Source of the DNA: an uncultured Sphingomonadaceae bacterium
GTDB lineage: Bacteria; Pseudomonadota; Alphaproteobacteria; Sphingomonadales; Sphingomonadaceae
Length of the DNA: 37,829 nt
Direction of reading: 5' to 3'
NCBI GenBank assembly: GCA_947501325.1
Contig: CANMVC010000003.1
Location: 1 to 37,829, forward strand
Shown here piece after piece: positions 25,726-35,716 of this stretch. The position numbers were made by a program, and so were the translations under genes. The notes beneath the pieces are model-generated. The model saw only the letters and a program-made list of their open reading frames with translations, did no database searches and was not told the origin of the DNA. How positions within the stretch are numbered: the first letter of the stretch is position 1; each line of letters begins with the position of its first letter.

Positions 25726-26328
25726 ATGGCACGCAAGAAGCTTTTCGGGATTGCATTATTGTCACTAACAATGACAGCCTGCGTCGCATCCACGCCACCG
25801 GTAAATGTTACCCGTTTTCACAATGCACAGGACGCGCAGATAGAAACCGGTACGATTGCTATCGTCTCAACCTCTGACACGAGCGATGGCCGATTGCTGG
25901 AACAGGGCACCTATGAAGCCGCTGTGCGCAGAGAGTTGCAGCGGGTCGGGTTTTCCGATCCCGGCACGGATGCCGCTAATGGCGAATATGTCGCTCGCGT
26001 CTCTGTTGAACAAAGCCGGTTAACCGCTGGCGGTGGACGATCACCGGTATCGGTGGGCGTCGGTGGCAGCACCGGCAGCTATGGCTCCGGCGTTGGTTTG
26101 GGCATTGGCATCAACTTGAGCGGCAAACCCAAGGACAAGATCGCCACCGAATTATCCGTCCGCATCACCCGCCGCGCCGATGGCCAAACGATCTGGGAAG
26201 GCCGGTCTTCGGTGGAAGCAAAAGATGGCTCGCCAGCATCACAGCCAGGCCTTGCCGCATCAAAATTGGCTGAAGCGTTATTCAGGGACTTCCCCGGAGA
26301 GTCAGGAACCACTATCAGGGTGCCATGA
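25726..26328 (+). CDS. DUF4136-like outer-membrane lipoprotein
   Basis: A 200-residue exported lipoprotein of the DUF4136 type or close to it. The signal ([19 protein letters not shown]) ends in a lipobox with Cys19. The body has alternating beta and helix ([27 protein letters not shown]), a Gly/Ser-rich loop ([16 protein letters not shown]) and [19 protein letters not shown], the pattern of DUF4136. I prefer the ATG at 25726 to a TTG at 25705 because it begins the signal directly; GGGAG is ~10 nt upstream. The stop overlaps the next gene's ATG by four bases. Function unknown; likely anchored in the outer membrane facing the periplasm. Confidence 0.75.
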   Translation: MARKKLFGIALLSLTMTACVASTPPVNVTRFHNAQDAQIETGTIAIVSTSDTSDGRLLEQGTYEAAVRRELQRVGFSDPGTDAANGEYVARVSVEQSRLTAGGGRSPVSVGVGGSTGSYGSGVGLGIGINLSGKPKDKIATELSVRITRRADGQTIWEGRSSVEAKDGSPASQPGLAASKLAEALFRDFPGESGTTIRVP

Positions 26329-27458
26329 GCACCGAAAATATCCAGATCACCGCCGCTTTCGATAGTGGAAATATCAACGTCCAGGACATTGCCGGCACCA
26401 AAGCCGAACTTTCGATCCGCAAAGACAAGGACAGCGACTTTTTGCAATGGTTCCACTTTCGTGTGACCTGCGAAATCGGGGATACGCTCGAACTCAATAT
26501 CAACGGCTTGAAAGACTCCGCTTATCCGCAAGGATGGCCCGACTATAAAGCCTGTGTCAGCGAAGATCGCGAATATTGGGGCCGTGCCGATAGCAGCTAT
26601 GACGAGGATAAGGGCACGCTCTCCATCAGCTATACCGCGACCAGCAATATCGTTTGGTTCGCCTATTTCGCGCCTTACAGCATGGACCGGCATCATGACC
26701 TGATTGCCGAACTGGCATCGGTGGAAGGGGTGACTTGCCGTACACTCGGGCATTCATTGGAAGGGCAGCCTATTGATTGCCTGTCCATGGGCGAAGGCGA
26801 CAAGCAGGTCTGGCTCTATGCCCGGCAGCACCCTGGTGAAAGCATGGCCGAATGGTGGATGGAAGGCGCGTTGGAAATGCTGGCCGATCCCACTGATCCC
26901 CATGCGCGGGCATTGCTGCAGAAATGCCAATTCCATATCGTTCCCAATATGAACCCGGATGGTTCGTTTAGAGGGCACCTTCGAACCAATCACGTTGGCA
27001 CCAACCTAAACCGCGAATGGCATGAACCAAGCGCCGACAAAAGCCCGGAAGTCCTCTGCGTCCGAAACGCCATGGATGAAACCGGCGTTGATTTTGCGAT
27101 GGACGTCCATGGCGATGAAGCGATACCGGCGGTGTTTATTGCCGGATTTGAAGGAATCCCCAGCTGGACGGATGAAATGGGGCGCAAATATAACACCTAT
27201 CGCGACCGACTGGCAGCCCGCACCCCCGATTTTCAGACAGAGCTAGGCTACCCGACTGCCGCCAAGGGCAAGGCGAATCTTTCCATGTCCACCAATCAGG
27301 TCTCTGAGCGCTTCGGCGCCGTGGCGATGACGTTGGAAATGCCCTTCAAGGATAACCGCGACCTGCCGGACGTGGAACAGGGCTGGTCGCCGGAACGCTG
27401 CAAGCTATTGGCTCGCGAGTGTTTGGCGACATTGGCGGAGTTGGTTGGGGAGATTTAG
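26325..27458 (+). CDS. M14-family zinc carboxypeptidase (cytosolic carboxypeptidase-like)
   Basis: A 377-residue metallopeptidase of the CCP/AGBL-type M14 group. An N-terminal beta-sandwich domain (~1-120, including [15 protein letters not shown]) precedes the peptidase domain. Zinc ligands are His169 and Glu172 (RQHPGES) and His262 (DVHGDE); the catalytic Glu is Glu338 (LEMPFK). NMNPDG and NLNREW are also typical. There is no signal peptide, so it acts in the cytoplasm. Eukaryotic relatives remove C-terminal glutamates from tubulin; bacterial substrates are unknown. It is translationally coupled (ATGA) to a lipoprotein gene, an odd pairing of a cytoplasmic and an exported product. Confidence 0.9.
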   Translation: MSTENIQITAAFDSGNINVQDIAGTKAELSIRKDKDSDFLQWFHFRVTCEIGDTLELNINGLKDSAYPQGWPDYKACVSEDREYWGRADSSYDEDKGTLSISYTATSNIVWFAYFAPYSMDRHHDLIAELASVEGVTCRTLGHSLEGQPIDCLSMGEGDKQVWLYARQHPGESMAEWWMEGALEMLADPTDPHARALLQKCQFHIVPNMNPDGSFRGHLRTNHVGTNLNREWHEPSADKSPEVLCVRNAMDETGVDFAMDVHGDEAIPAVFIAGFEGIPSWTDEMGRKYNTYRDRLAARTPDFQTELGYPTAAKGKANLSMSTNQVSERFGAVAMTLEMPFKDNRDLPDVEQGWSPERCKLLARECLATLAELVGEI

Positions 27459-27491
27459 CAGCTTGATAGCAAAGCCGCGGTCGCAATATCT

Positions 27492-28006
27492 TTAGCTAAC
27501 CCGCCGAAGATCGGTGACCGCCTGCCTGTTATCCGGCTGATCCGGCCAGATACCGCGGGTATCATAAACGACTTTGCCGGCACGTTCGTCGAGCGGGATG
27601 GATTTGAACATGTCATGATCGGTCAGCGTGATCATCATGCCACAGCTTTCTAACGCTTCGTCAATGTCGATCAACTCTGCGGCAACATTCGTGGCCGCTT
27701 CCATAACATAGCTCGCATCTGGCACATGATCATTGCCAAACGGAGTCGGCACAGCAATCACAAAAACGTCAGCCCGGTCCACTTGCAGCGACGCTCGCAA
27801 AGTGCCGCGAGAAACAACGCCCTGCACCAAGCCATCCAGATCAACTTCTTCAATGTGGATTTTACCGCTGTTGATCGTGTCGACAACATGCTCGTGACGT
27901 CAACGCCAAGCACCGGGCAGCCGGACCGTGCGATGACAGCTGCGGTGGGAAGGCCGATATAACCAAGCCCCAAAACACAAACGGAAGGTTTTTCATCGGA
28001 AAGCAT
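27492..28006 (-). pseudogene. wecC: Broken wecC (UDP-N-acetyl-D-mannosamine dehydrogenase)
   Basis: Intact WecC oxidises UDP-ManNAc to UDP-ManNAcA for surface polysaccharide. Here the gene is about 515 bp, where ~1.3 kb is expected. The N-terminus is good (VCVLGLGYIGLPTAAVIAR, NAD motif) with a GGAGGAG ribosome-binding site. At about 27896-27900 the frame shifts: the next frame continues HVVDTINSGKIHIEEVDLDG and ADVFVIAVPTPF. A single missing base (GTC-[A]AC-GAG) would explain it. At about 27672 the sequence then jumps from the N-terminal third (ATNVAAEL) to the extreme C-terminus (SCGMMITLTDHDMFKSIP, YDTRGIWP). Roughly 260 codons in the middle are missing. It cannot make a working enzyme. 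Confidence 0.88.
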
Positions 28007-28122
28007 TATCGCAAAATCTCCTCCATGCGCCCATGAGAGACGGAAATTTTCAGGGATTTTGATAATCGAACATCGTAAATATTTTGGTAATGTTGCTGGA
28101 TTCTTCGGTATTTAGCCTGGCT

Positions 28123-29268
28123 TTACGACACTAGGCTTTGTTCGATGATATCGGCGATCCGTTCACTGGCCTTGCCATCTCCAAAGGGATTGTGGGCTTT
28201 TGCCATGGATTCATAATATTCCGTGTTATCAACCAATTTGCAGGTCTCCTGGACAATCAAATCCTTGTCGGTTCCAACCAATTTGGCCGTGCCGGCCGCT
28301 ATGCCTTCGGGGCGTTCAGTCGTATCTCGCATAACCAACACAGGCTTGCCCGGTGCCGGTGCCTCTTCTTGCACCCCGCCACTATCGGTCAGCATCAATG
28401 TGCAGCCGTCCAGCAAGGCGACAAAATTCGGATAATCCAGCGGTTCAATCATTGCGACACTGTTTAGTCCGCCTAGAGCATCGTTCATTATAGTGCGCAC
28501 ATTCGGATTGAGGTGGACCGGGAAGATCAGCGCGACATCATCGCGTTCAGCGATTTGGCAGAGAGCTGCAGCGATATTGGTCAATCCGTCCCCAAAATTT
28601 TCACGCCGGTGACTGGTCACACCGACTATTTTCTTATCCGAAAATTTGTCGAACAGGCGCATTAAGTCTTGATCCATAAAGCGATCATCCTGATTTTTTT
28701 CGCCTGTAACGAATAAGGCATCAATGACCGTATTGCCCGTAATACTGATCTGCGCCTCCGGCACATCTTCTTTCCGCAAGGCGGCTGCCGATGTTTCTGT
28801 CGGTGCAAAATGCTGGTCAGCAATGGTGCCAATGATCTTACGATTTACCTCTTCTGGCTATGGATGATAAATATTATAACTACGTAGCGCTGCTTCGACA
28901 TGGCTTACCGGAATTTTGCGATAATATGAGGCCAGTGCTCCACATATGGCAGTTGCGGTATCGCCTTGCACAATCACCCGTTACGGCTGGATGACATCAA
29001 GTGTTTGACCAATACCCTGCACCAGGCGGCCCGTTAGTTCGTCCAAGCTCTGGTCGGCGCGCATAAGGTCCAAGTCATAATCGGGCTTAATATCAGCGAT
29101 ATCGAGCACCTGATTGAGCAATTATCGGTGCTGTGCCGATACGCAGCTGGTAGTTTCCAAGGCGCAGCGTGCTGATAACGCCCGGATCACTGGAAACAGC
29201 TTTATGGCCTCGGGCCTTGTTCCGAAAATCGTCAAGACCTTAGGATTTGAAGAAAGGTTAGTTGTCAT
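28123..29268 (-). pseudogene. wecB: wecB (UDP-GlcNAc 2-epimerase) with three in-frame stops
   Basis: The 382-codon frame has normal length for the non-hydrolysing UDP-GlcNAc 2-epimerase that makes UDP-ManNAc. It reads through from ATG at 29268 (VLTIFGTRPEAIKLFPVI) to the C-terminus (GVTSHRRENFGDG, LTDSGGVQEEAP, VMRDTTERPEG) without any frameshift. It is broken by stops at codon 49 (TAA, 29122-29124), codon 96 (TAA, 28981-28983) and codon 137 (TAG, 28858-28860; a Trp in SPWPEEVNR is expected there). Only the C-terminal 219 residues remain as an open frame. It lies next to broken wecC, so the pathway to UDP-ManNAcA is lost at this locus. Confidence 0.92.
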
Positions 29269-29703
29269 ATTTAGACAGATAATCGACCTTATCTAATATT
29301 TGGATAACTGGCGAAGCAAGGCATATTCATGGATGGTTAGAGTTAGCACTACCGAATGGCCGTTGCTGAATGATGTCATTGATCGGGGGCCTTGACGCGT
29401 GGCGAAAGTATTGCAGATATATTGGCACCCAATGCACAAACTCGTTCATCTTTACTTCCTAGGTAAAACTACTTGAGTCCTTTTCGAATAGCGTTTTGTT
29501 ATTGGGCCGATTCGACATTCATGAAAAGGCGGACACGGAGGTTGCAAGAGGTTTTTGGTAGCCGGCTGAGGTTAATTGGTTTTTGCATGTGACGAGAGTG
29601 ATATGTCTCACGGTTTGTCCCACATATAGATCGAGGGCCTTACGTAGCCCCGGTAGAGAGGGCACGACTAATCTGACTCCACCGCCCATTCAGAGGTAAT
29701 TCC
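29269..29703. other. Gene-free A/T-rich stretch between broken genes
   Basis: 435 bp with only short open frames and no motif I recognise. Base composition is lower in GC than the core genes. Given the decayed genes on both sides it may hold remnants of polysaccharide genes, but I could not match any segment to a family. Confidence 0.5.
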
Positions 29704-30248
29704 ATGGAATTACTGGTGACTCTCTATTACGGACCGTTGCCCCGTCACAATGGGCATTGCCTATGGTCAATTGGCATCGTTAGAGCTACCGACCGAGACT
29801 TAGAGCAACTATCTCGCTTGAATAGCGTCGTCCAAGCTGTGCACGTCAACCTAAGTCCAGATGTATTCAGAGATGATTTGGACAGTGAAGAATTGCTCGG
29901 ATTTTGGACGGCACGGCTGAAAGAACCTGAGAGTATAGTAGGAGTGGCCTTGGCTAACGGTATTGTTTCAGGAAGCATTTGGTTCGAAATACAAGACAGC
30001 CGCGTGACGCGCTTCATCATTCTCGGCGGTGGCTCTACGTGCATCATATCGTTGTGGACACTGCATGTCGGAAGGAAGGTGTTGGGTTGGCGCTATTGAA
30101 CTATGCCGAAAGGGAAGCCAAAAACATGGGCGTGGACACCGTCATACTGGATGCATGGGCCGCCAACGATGCGGCGCAATCATTTTTCACTACACAAGGA
30201 TATCGTCCGATGAATATCGTTCTCGCGAAGCATTTAGCAGACACTTGA
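29704..30248 (+). pseudogene. Frameshifted GNAT acetyltransferase
   Basis: Two overlapping frames make one GNAT protein. The first (29704 on) carries VRATDRDLEQLSRLNSVVQA and the N-terminal acceptor region. The second, ending 30248, carries the acetyl-CoA site: YVHHIVVDTACRKEGVGLAL (the Q/RxxGxG/A region) and AWAANDAAQSFFTTQGYRP. The change of frame falls between about 30005 and 30030 and is equivalent to one lost base. The ATG at 29704 has AGAGG 7 nt upstream, but the first ~25 residues look non-conserved. Such enzymes acetylate small amines, antibiotics or protein N-termini; the substrate is unknown. A sequencing error could also produce this, so read-level checking matters. Confidence 0.75.
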
Positions 30249-30289
30249 TCGCGTGGTCGTCCTGCTTTCAGTATATTGCAGCCACAACG

Positions 30290-30324
30290 CTAGCGTCCGT
30301 TATAACCGCAAAAGCGGACGCTAG
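30290..30324. repeat. Hairpin in the convergent gap before the adhesin gene end
   Basis: ctagcgtccg at 30290-30299 and its exact reverse complement at 30315-30324 form a 10-bp stem with a 15-nt loop that itself contains ccgc/gcgg. It lies between the broken GNAT gene (+) and the adhesin stop (-), 45 bp beyond the latter. No T-tract follows on either strand, so a termination role is only possible. Confidence 0.5.
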
Positions 30325-30369
30325 AAAACCAACATTCTTCCTGTAGCAGGATAACTTTCTCTATGAAGA

Positions 30370-33300
30370 TTAGAATTTTTTTGCGATTTTGAATAATCCA
30401 CCGTAACTTTCGATATCACCAAATTCAGCATAGCCATCAACCGATAGCGACCATCCGTCGCCTAGGTCTTGAGATAGCCCGGCATCAATCTGGAACTGAT
30501 CCTGGATGTCAAAACCAACGGTGGTAAACGCAACACTATTAACATCCGTTGCCAGAAAGCGTGAGGTGACAGCGGTTTGGGTATCACCTTCATAGTGATA
30601 TCCGGCAAGCCCAACCCGCAACGCGGTTAGTCCCCAGGTGTGATCCCCGCGAATGCCATATCCAAATGCAATCCGGTCCAGATCAATTTTGTCGATAACC
30701 AAGTCTGTGACACCTCCGCCGTTCAACGCCACTGCATCTTGGGAGAAATGATCATAGGCAACACTTACAAATGGACGGATCGGCCATTGCTTATCGCCGC
30801 TGCCATCCACGTTCAGGCGGAATGACATGCCATAAGTCTCTGTATCGGCGGTTCCGTTTTGGGCCGAACCCAGTGCAGGTAAGGCGCCATCCGTAAACAT
30901 GGTGATATCATTATCGCCGTAACCATAGTCCAGTGCGATATCAACATGACCGTTTAGGCCCAATGCTCCTTCACCAATTGCCGCACTGCCATGAACACCA
31001 AAGCGGAAAAGTTCGCTCGCGGCTTTATCACGCGTGCCGCGCAGATCATTGGTATCGAAATCCGAATAGCCAGCTGCAAAGCCGACTTGCCAAGCACCAA
31101 CTGTGACGCCCGAGACACCGGCTGTTAGTTCAAAACCATCCGCGCGATATCCCTTGTTATTATTGGTCGTGTCATTGCGGTGATAATTATAATTTACCCC
31201 ACCCCAAATCTGCGGCCCGCTTGGCGGCGCCTTGGCTCCCGTTGCCGCCGCGAGTGCAAAGGTTCCCAAAGCGGCGACTTCACCTGACGTTCCACTATTA
31301 TCCGCTTGATATTGGCTCATCAGGGTTTTGCGAAAACGGCCCTGGGTCAAGCGCACGCCATCAATACCGGCATTGACAATTTCAGGCGTCAGTTCATCCA
31401 GCAAGGCTGAAAAGGTGGCAGCATCAGGCGTCACGCCCAAGCCAAGCGTAAGGTTAAGCAGGCCGCCGGTAAGTGATCCTGCAAAAAATTGCGTGGTCAA
31501 CGCGTTGGCCGTTGCTGCCTGATTGGGGGTGAGGCCAACAATTAGACTGGGATCTGCCGGTCCGGCCACTAGATTGACATCGGATGTCGCCAAATCAGTT
31601 ACAATGCTCTGCATTATCAGTAATCCGTTTTGCAGTCCGGTCACTGTATCAAAGCTTCCGGTAACGCCAGCGCTGCCGTCTATCAAAGTGACCGTTTCGA
31701 AGACCAAGTCGGTCTGTACGAGATTCAAAGTGCCGCCCAAGGTTACGTCTCCGGTAACGGTGATGAGATCGGAATTGGTTGCGCCTTGAATATCTAGCGT
31801 GAGACCACCGGTCGCGCTTTGCGTGAAATCACCGTCTATGACGAAAGCACCGACGCCGCCCATATTGATACCCAAGCGGCCTGCATTGGCAAGATTACCA
31901 TTGAGGATCGCACCATCGGCAGCCTGCAGGCTGGCACCCGTCGCGATATTGCTTTGCAGGGACGCCAATGTGCCCAGCAACATAGTCTCGCCGGCGTTAA
32001 AGTTCACATTGGTCAGGCCGCTATGCGTGCCGCCCAGCATGAAGCCGCCAACATTGAAGTTGTACGTTTCAAATTCTGCGATAGCGTCGGCTGCGTCACC
32101 GCTATTGCTGATCAGCCCCGCACCACCATTGAAGTTTAGAATATCATCGTCATCGCCGCCGCGCAGCATGCCAGTCGTAACGCCATTCAGATAAAGCGTG
32201 TCAGCACCCGCGCCCAGCATGATGGCACCATTAACAGCGCCGCCGTCCGCGACCGTAACGACATCATCACCCTCAAAGGTCATGATCGCACCGTTCACGG
32301 TACCAAGGATATTGAGAACATCATTGGACGTTGTGCTGCCGCCTTGCGCCATAGTGGCAATGCCGATGGTGCCGCCAGAAACCGTTAATCCGGTATCCAC
32401 ATTTAGGGTCGTGCCATCTTGCGTCACCGTCCTGATACCGACTACTCCTCCAGCCACATCGCCGGCTATACTAAGGGTCAGATCACCATTGCCCGCGTCG
32501 GCATAAATTCCATCCTCAGCCGTCCCAGTTACATCAGCCGCAATAATGCTCAGAGTTCCCGTGCCATTGTTGCGAGCGAAGATACCATACTCACCACCGG
32601 TAACCGCCCCCGCAGCACTATTTATGGTCACTCCGGTACTGTTTGCGCCGCCATAGGCAAAGATACCATCTCCGCCGGTCCCGATCACATCAACCGCTAT
32701 GACCGACAGATTCCCCGTGCCATAATTAGCAGCATAGATGCCGTTCACGCCACCCTCAACGGTCCCTACTATTGAAATGGTAATGTCGGTGCTTGGGACT
32801 CCATATCCACCATAAGAGAATCCCGAACCATTTCTGGCATTGATCCCATCCCGGTTTGTACCAGTGACATTAATCGCACTGATGTTCAGCGAGCCGCTGC
32901 CGTTATTGTCCGCTTCAATCCCGGACAAGCCGCCCGATATATCGTTAGTTGCAGTGATACGAAGATCAGCCCCGCGACCAAACCCGCGGCTGCCGTTCTT
33001 GGCGGTAATCGCCGTTCCATTGGCAGCTGCTATAGCTCCGGAATGTATCGTCAGATCACCACTGCCATAATTTCTTGAATATATACCGCGGCTTCCAGAA
33101 ACTATTGTGCCCGTGGAAGTTATCGAAAGCCTGTCACCAAAAGTGAACGCGGAAATTCCAATACCATTGTTTGGGTCAGTTATCGAAATGTCACCGGACG
33201 TGATTGTCAATCCGCCTGCGCCCGAACTGCTAGCACTTATGCCAAAATATCCACCAACCGCGTTGTGCGAATTTATTGTCGCGCCGCCGCGCGAACTTAC

Positions 33301-35490
33301 GGCTATGCCGGAATTTCCTCCCGTTGCCGTACCGTTGCTATCCACAACAACATCTACAGCGCCATATCCTCGAACCGAAATGCCGCTGCGGGTTACCCCT
33401 GTTGTATTATTTGTTGTGACAGAAACCGGGGCTCCTGCGTAATTCGAGTCGCTCGCAAACAGATCGATACCGTTTTCGCCGCCGCTTACTAATCCAGTTG
33501 AAGTGATACTTACAGTGTCGCTGGCTGATCGTGCGTTATTCACCAGCCGAATTCCCGAACGATAACTTCCGCCGATGACATCGTTCACCGATATCGTCAC
33601 CGCACCCGTACCGTTGTCAGAGAGGGCAATACCTTCGTTGGTGCCCTCTATGCTTCCGGAAGAATTTATCGATACTGCACCGACGCGCCTAGAGTTCGAT
33701 ACCCCTATTCCAACGCCATTCAAGCCTTGGCTATTTGCTGCAGTTATCGAAATGGAACCCGTTCCGTTGCTGCTCGCGATAATGCCGTTGGTGCCACCAA
33801 TAACATCACCGAGAGACACGACTACAAGGTTTTTACCCGCATCAATTGGTGAAACGAAAACGCCAGGTGCTGCGCCCGCAAATGGATCAGTATTGCCGAT
33901 TCTTCCGTTTCTAGCTTCTATTCCGTTTCCAGTCGTACCCGATACATCTAATGCAGAGATGCTAAGTGCGCCGGTACCATTATTCCGGGCATCAATCCCG
34001 GTCGTCGCTGCATTGACCGTACCGGCAGTGCTGTCAATCACTAGGCTAATGCCAAAAGACGTTGCCAAAATGCCATAAACACCAGTTCCTGTAACATCTG
34101 CCGTGGTCACCGATACCGCGCCGCTTGCGGCATTGCTACTTACACGAATGCCAGAACTGCGGCCGATGACCGCACCAGCGCTGCTGTCGACCGTCACCCT
34201 ACTGCTAGCGGATGACGCAATTATGCCATTACCCGACATCCCGGTCACATCGGCCGTAGTCACAGATATCGCGCCCGCACCGGTATGCACTGCAACAACA
34301 CCACGATTGCCGCCAACAACCGCACCAGCGCTGCTGTCCAACACTACTCCGCTGTTATTGGATCGGGCATATATACCATCTCCCGTCGTCCCGGTCACAT
34401 CGGCCGTAGTCAAAGATATCGCGCCTGCACCATCGGTACGTGCATAGATGCCGTTGGTCGAGCCGGTTACAGCGCCAAGGGTCGCGGTATCGCCAATATT
34501 GATATCGCCGCCAGCACCGCCTCTGCCATCAGCAAAAATGCCTGATCCGCCCGTGCCGGTTATTCCGCCAACTGTGCCGCTGCCTTGAATGGAAATATCG
34601 CCGCCATCGCTATCAGCCAATATGCCATTGCCGCCGGTGCCGAGGATCGTATCAACAGCGGTGACCGTGATACCACCACCCGCAGAAGCCACATCGATAC
34701 CGTCGCCTTCGTTACCGGTTACGCTGTCGAAATTATCGACAAGGATATCACCACCCATGGAACGCGAATAAAAACCGTCGGTTGCACCAACTACATCACC
34801 CGAACTGCCCTGAAGCGTAATGCCGCCGCCGGTGGAGCGAGCGTCTATGCCTACACCCGTTTGTCCCGTCACCATAGCCCTTGAGGTCAGCGAGATCATT
34901 GTGTCACCGCTGGCCGCATCACTGTCGATACCAGATATACCGCCGGTCACAATATTGGACGTAACAGAAATAGCGCCTGCGCCAGAACTACTAGCAACAA
35001 CTCCACTATCGCCACCGATAACTGTACCAGCGCTAACAATAGTAAGGTCGCCCAGGGGGACAGCGGATCGGACCGCACGGATGCCATCACGCGACCCGGT
35101 AACGGTCGATCCTGCATTCACAATATTAATTGCCAGCGTGCCGCTGCCAGCCATATTGATGCCGTCTCCTGCCGTTTCATTGACGGCGGTCGGGGTTGCA
35201 GCATCGCCTACGACAATGGTCAAGTCATCTACGGTCGTAACAATGCCATCTATTTCAGCGGGGGCGACGGCGGTGCAGACAATTGTACCGCCGGTTAAGG
35301 CCGGGCTGGGTGTGCATCCGGTTGGGACCGCCTGCGCATCTGCTGGATTGGCCATTAATATCGACAGCACAGCTGCTGACGCGGTTGTCAGCAATGCGCC
35401 TGCCAATTTCGTTCTTCCTGGCAGGCTTGTTTTTGCTAAACGAGTATGTCCCAGTGCATCCAAATGCACGGATTTATGCCGATTGGTCAT
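30370..35490 (-). CDS. Giant repeat-rich autotransporter (type Va adhesin-like)
   Basis: A 1,706-residue surface protein. Residues 1-53 form an extended signal peptide (basic N-region, then a hydrophobic core ending in ADAQA). Residues ~110-1090 hold some 30 degenerate repeats of ~35 residues, built around GAGAISVTTADVTG- and GTGxLSI-type strands with GI-Y/F-A turns, a pattern expected of a right-handed beta-helix. At about 1090-1150 there are GDDDDILNF/GAGADTLYL motifs, Asp/Gly-rich and RTX-like, which may bind calcium. The last ~270 residues are an autotransporter barrel (WGGVNYNYHRND on, ending GGLFKIAKKF). It should be displayed or released at the cell surface; adhesion or aggregation is inferred from architecture only. 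The gene is divergent from a TIGR03032-type gene. Confidence 0.9.
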   Translation of the reverse strand: MTNRHKSVHLDALGHTRLAKTSLPGRTKLAGALLTTASAAVLSILMANPADAQAVPTGCTPSPALTGGTIVCTAVAPAEIDGIVTTVDDLTIVVGDAATPTAVNETAGDGINMAGSGTLAINIVNAGSTVTGSRDGIRAVRSAVPLGDLTIVSAGTVIGGDSGVVASSSGAGAISVTSNIVTGGISGIDSDAASGDTMISLTSRAMVTGQTGVGIDARSTGGGITLQGSSGDVVGATDGFYSRSMGGDILVDNFDSVTGNEGDGIDVASAGGGITVTAVDTILGTGGNGILADSDGGDISIQGSGTVGGITGTGGSGIFADGRGGAGGDINIGDTATLGAVTGSTNGIYARTDGAGAISLTTADVTGTTGDGIYARSNNSGVVLDSSAGAVVGGNRGVVAVHTGAGAISVTTADVTGMSGNGIIASSASSRVTVDSSAGAVIGRSSGIRVSSNAASGAVSVTTADVTGTGVYGILATSFGISLVIDSTAGTVNAATTGIDARNNGTGALSISALDVSGTTGNGIEARNGRIGNTDPFAGAAPGVFVSPIDAGKNLVVVSLGDVIGGTNGIIASSNGTGSISITAANSQGLNGVGIGVSNSRRVGAVSINSSGSIEGTNEGIALSDNGTGAVTISVNDVIGGSYRSGIRLVNNARSASDTVSITSTGLVSGGENGIDLFASDSNYAGAPVSVTTNNTTGVTRSGISVRGYGAVDVVVDSNGTATGGNSGIAVSSRGGATINSHNAVGGYFGISASSSGAGGLTITSGDISITDPNNGIGISAFTFGDRLSITSTGTIVSGSRGIYSRNYGSGDLTIHSGAIAAANGTAITAKNGSRGFGRGADLRITATNDISGGLSGIEADNNGSGSLNISAINVTGTNRDGINARNGSGFSYGGYGVPSTDITISIVGTVEGGVNGIYAANYGTGNLSVIAVDVIGTGGDGIFAYGGANSTGVTINSAAGAVTGGEYGIFARNNGTGTLSIIAADVTGTAEDGIYADAGNGDLTLSIAGDVAGGVVGIRTVTQDGTTLNVDTGLTVSGGTIGIATMAQGGSTTSNDVLNILGTVNGAIMTFEGDDVVTVADGGAVNGAIMLGAGADTLYLNGVTTGMLRGGDDDDILNFNGGAGLISNSGDAADAIAEFETYNFNVGGFMLGGTHSGLTNVNFNAGETMLLGTLASLQSNIATGASLQAADGAILNGNLANAGRLGINMGGVGAFVIDGDFTQSATGGLTLDIQGATNSDLITVTGDVTLGGTLNLVQTDLVFETVTLIDGSAGVTGSFDTVTGLQNGLLIMQSIVTDLATSDVNLVAGPADPSLIVGLTPNQAATANALTTQFFAGSLTGGLLNLTLGLGVTPDAATFSALLDELTPEIVNAGIDGVRLTQGRFRKTLMSQYQADNSGTSGEVAALGTFALAAATGAKAPPSGPQIWGGVNYNYHRNDTTNNNKGYRADGFELTAGVSGVTVGAWQVGFAAGYSDFDTNDLRGTRDKAASELFRFGVHGSAAIGEGALGLNGHVDIALDYGYGDNDITMFTDGALPALGSAQNGTADTETYGMSFRLNVDGSGDKQWPIRPFVSVAYDHFSQDAVALNGGGVTDLVIDKIDLDRIAFGYGIRGDHTWGLTALRVGLAGYHYEGDTQTAVTSRFLATDVNSVAFTTVGFDIQDQFQIDAGLSQDLGDGWSLSVDGYAEFGDIESYGGLFKIAKKF
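34110..34440 (-). repeat. 150-bp tandem repeat inside the adhesin gene
   Basis: Segments recur at exactly 150-bp spacing: cgcaccagcgctgctgtc at 34171 and 34321, and ccggtcacatcggccgtagt at 34241 and 34391. This equals 50 codons, so the duplication keeps the frame (DSSAGAV recurs every 50 residues). Other passenger repeats are far more degenerate at DNA level, so this is the youngest expansion. Confidence 0.75.
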
Positions 35491-35716
35491 ATTACGTTAT
35501 CGCCCCATGTTAAAAGGGAGAGACCCAGCCCTCCCAGATTCTTAAACTTTTGTAGCATGTATTGAAGTAAATGTAAGCTTATGTAACTATATTTCCGGCT
35601 ACGTAAAATAACGCAATAGATTTATAGTCTTATCATAATGAAACATGGAGAGTTGGGGCTTCAATACGCGCATCTCGAATATGATTCTACCGTTGTAGCA
35701 ATGTAATAAATTTGGT

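Noticed and set aside
28858-29124. Possible stop-codon recoding (selenocysteine or pyrrolysine) in wecB
   Set aside because: The stops are TAA, TAA and TAG, not TGA, so selenocysteine is excluded, and TAA is not known to be recoded by such systems here. The adjacent wecC is also wrecked. Nonsense mutation is the simpler reading.
34103-34884. Short plus-strand frames antisense to the adhesin passenger
   Set aside because: They arise from the repetitive sense sequence; their residue composition simply mirrors the Gly/Thr/Ser repeats.
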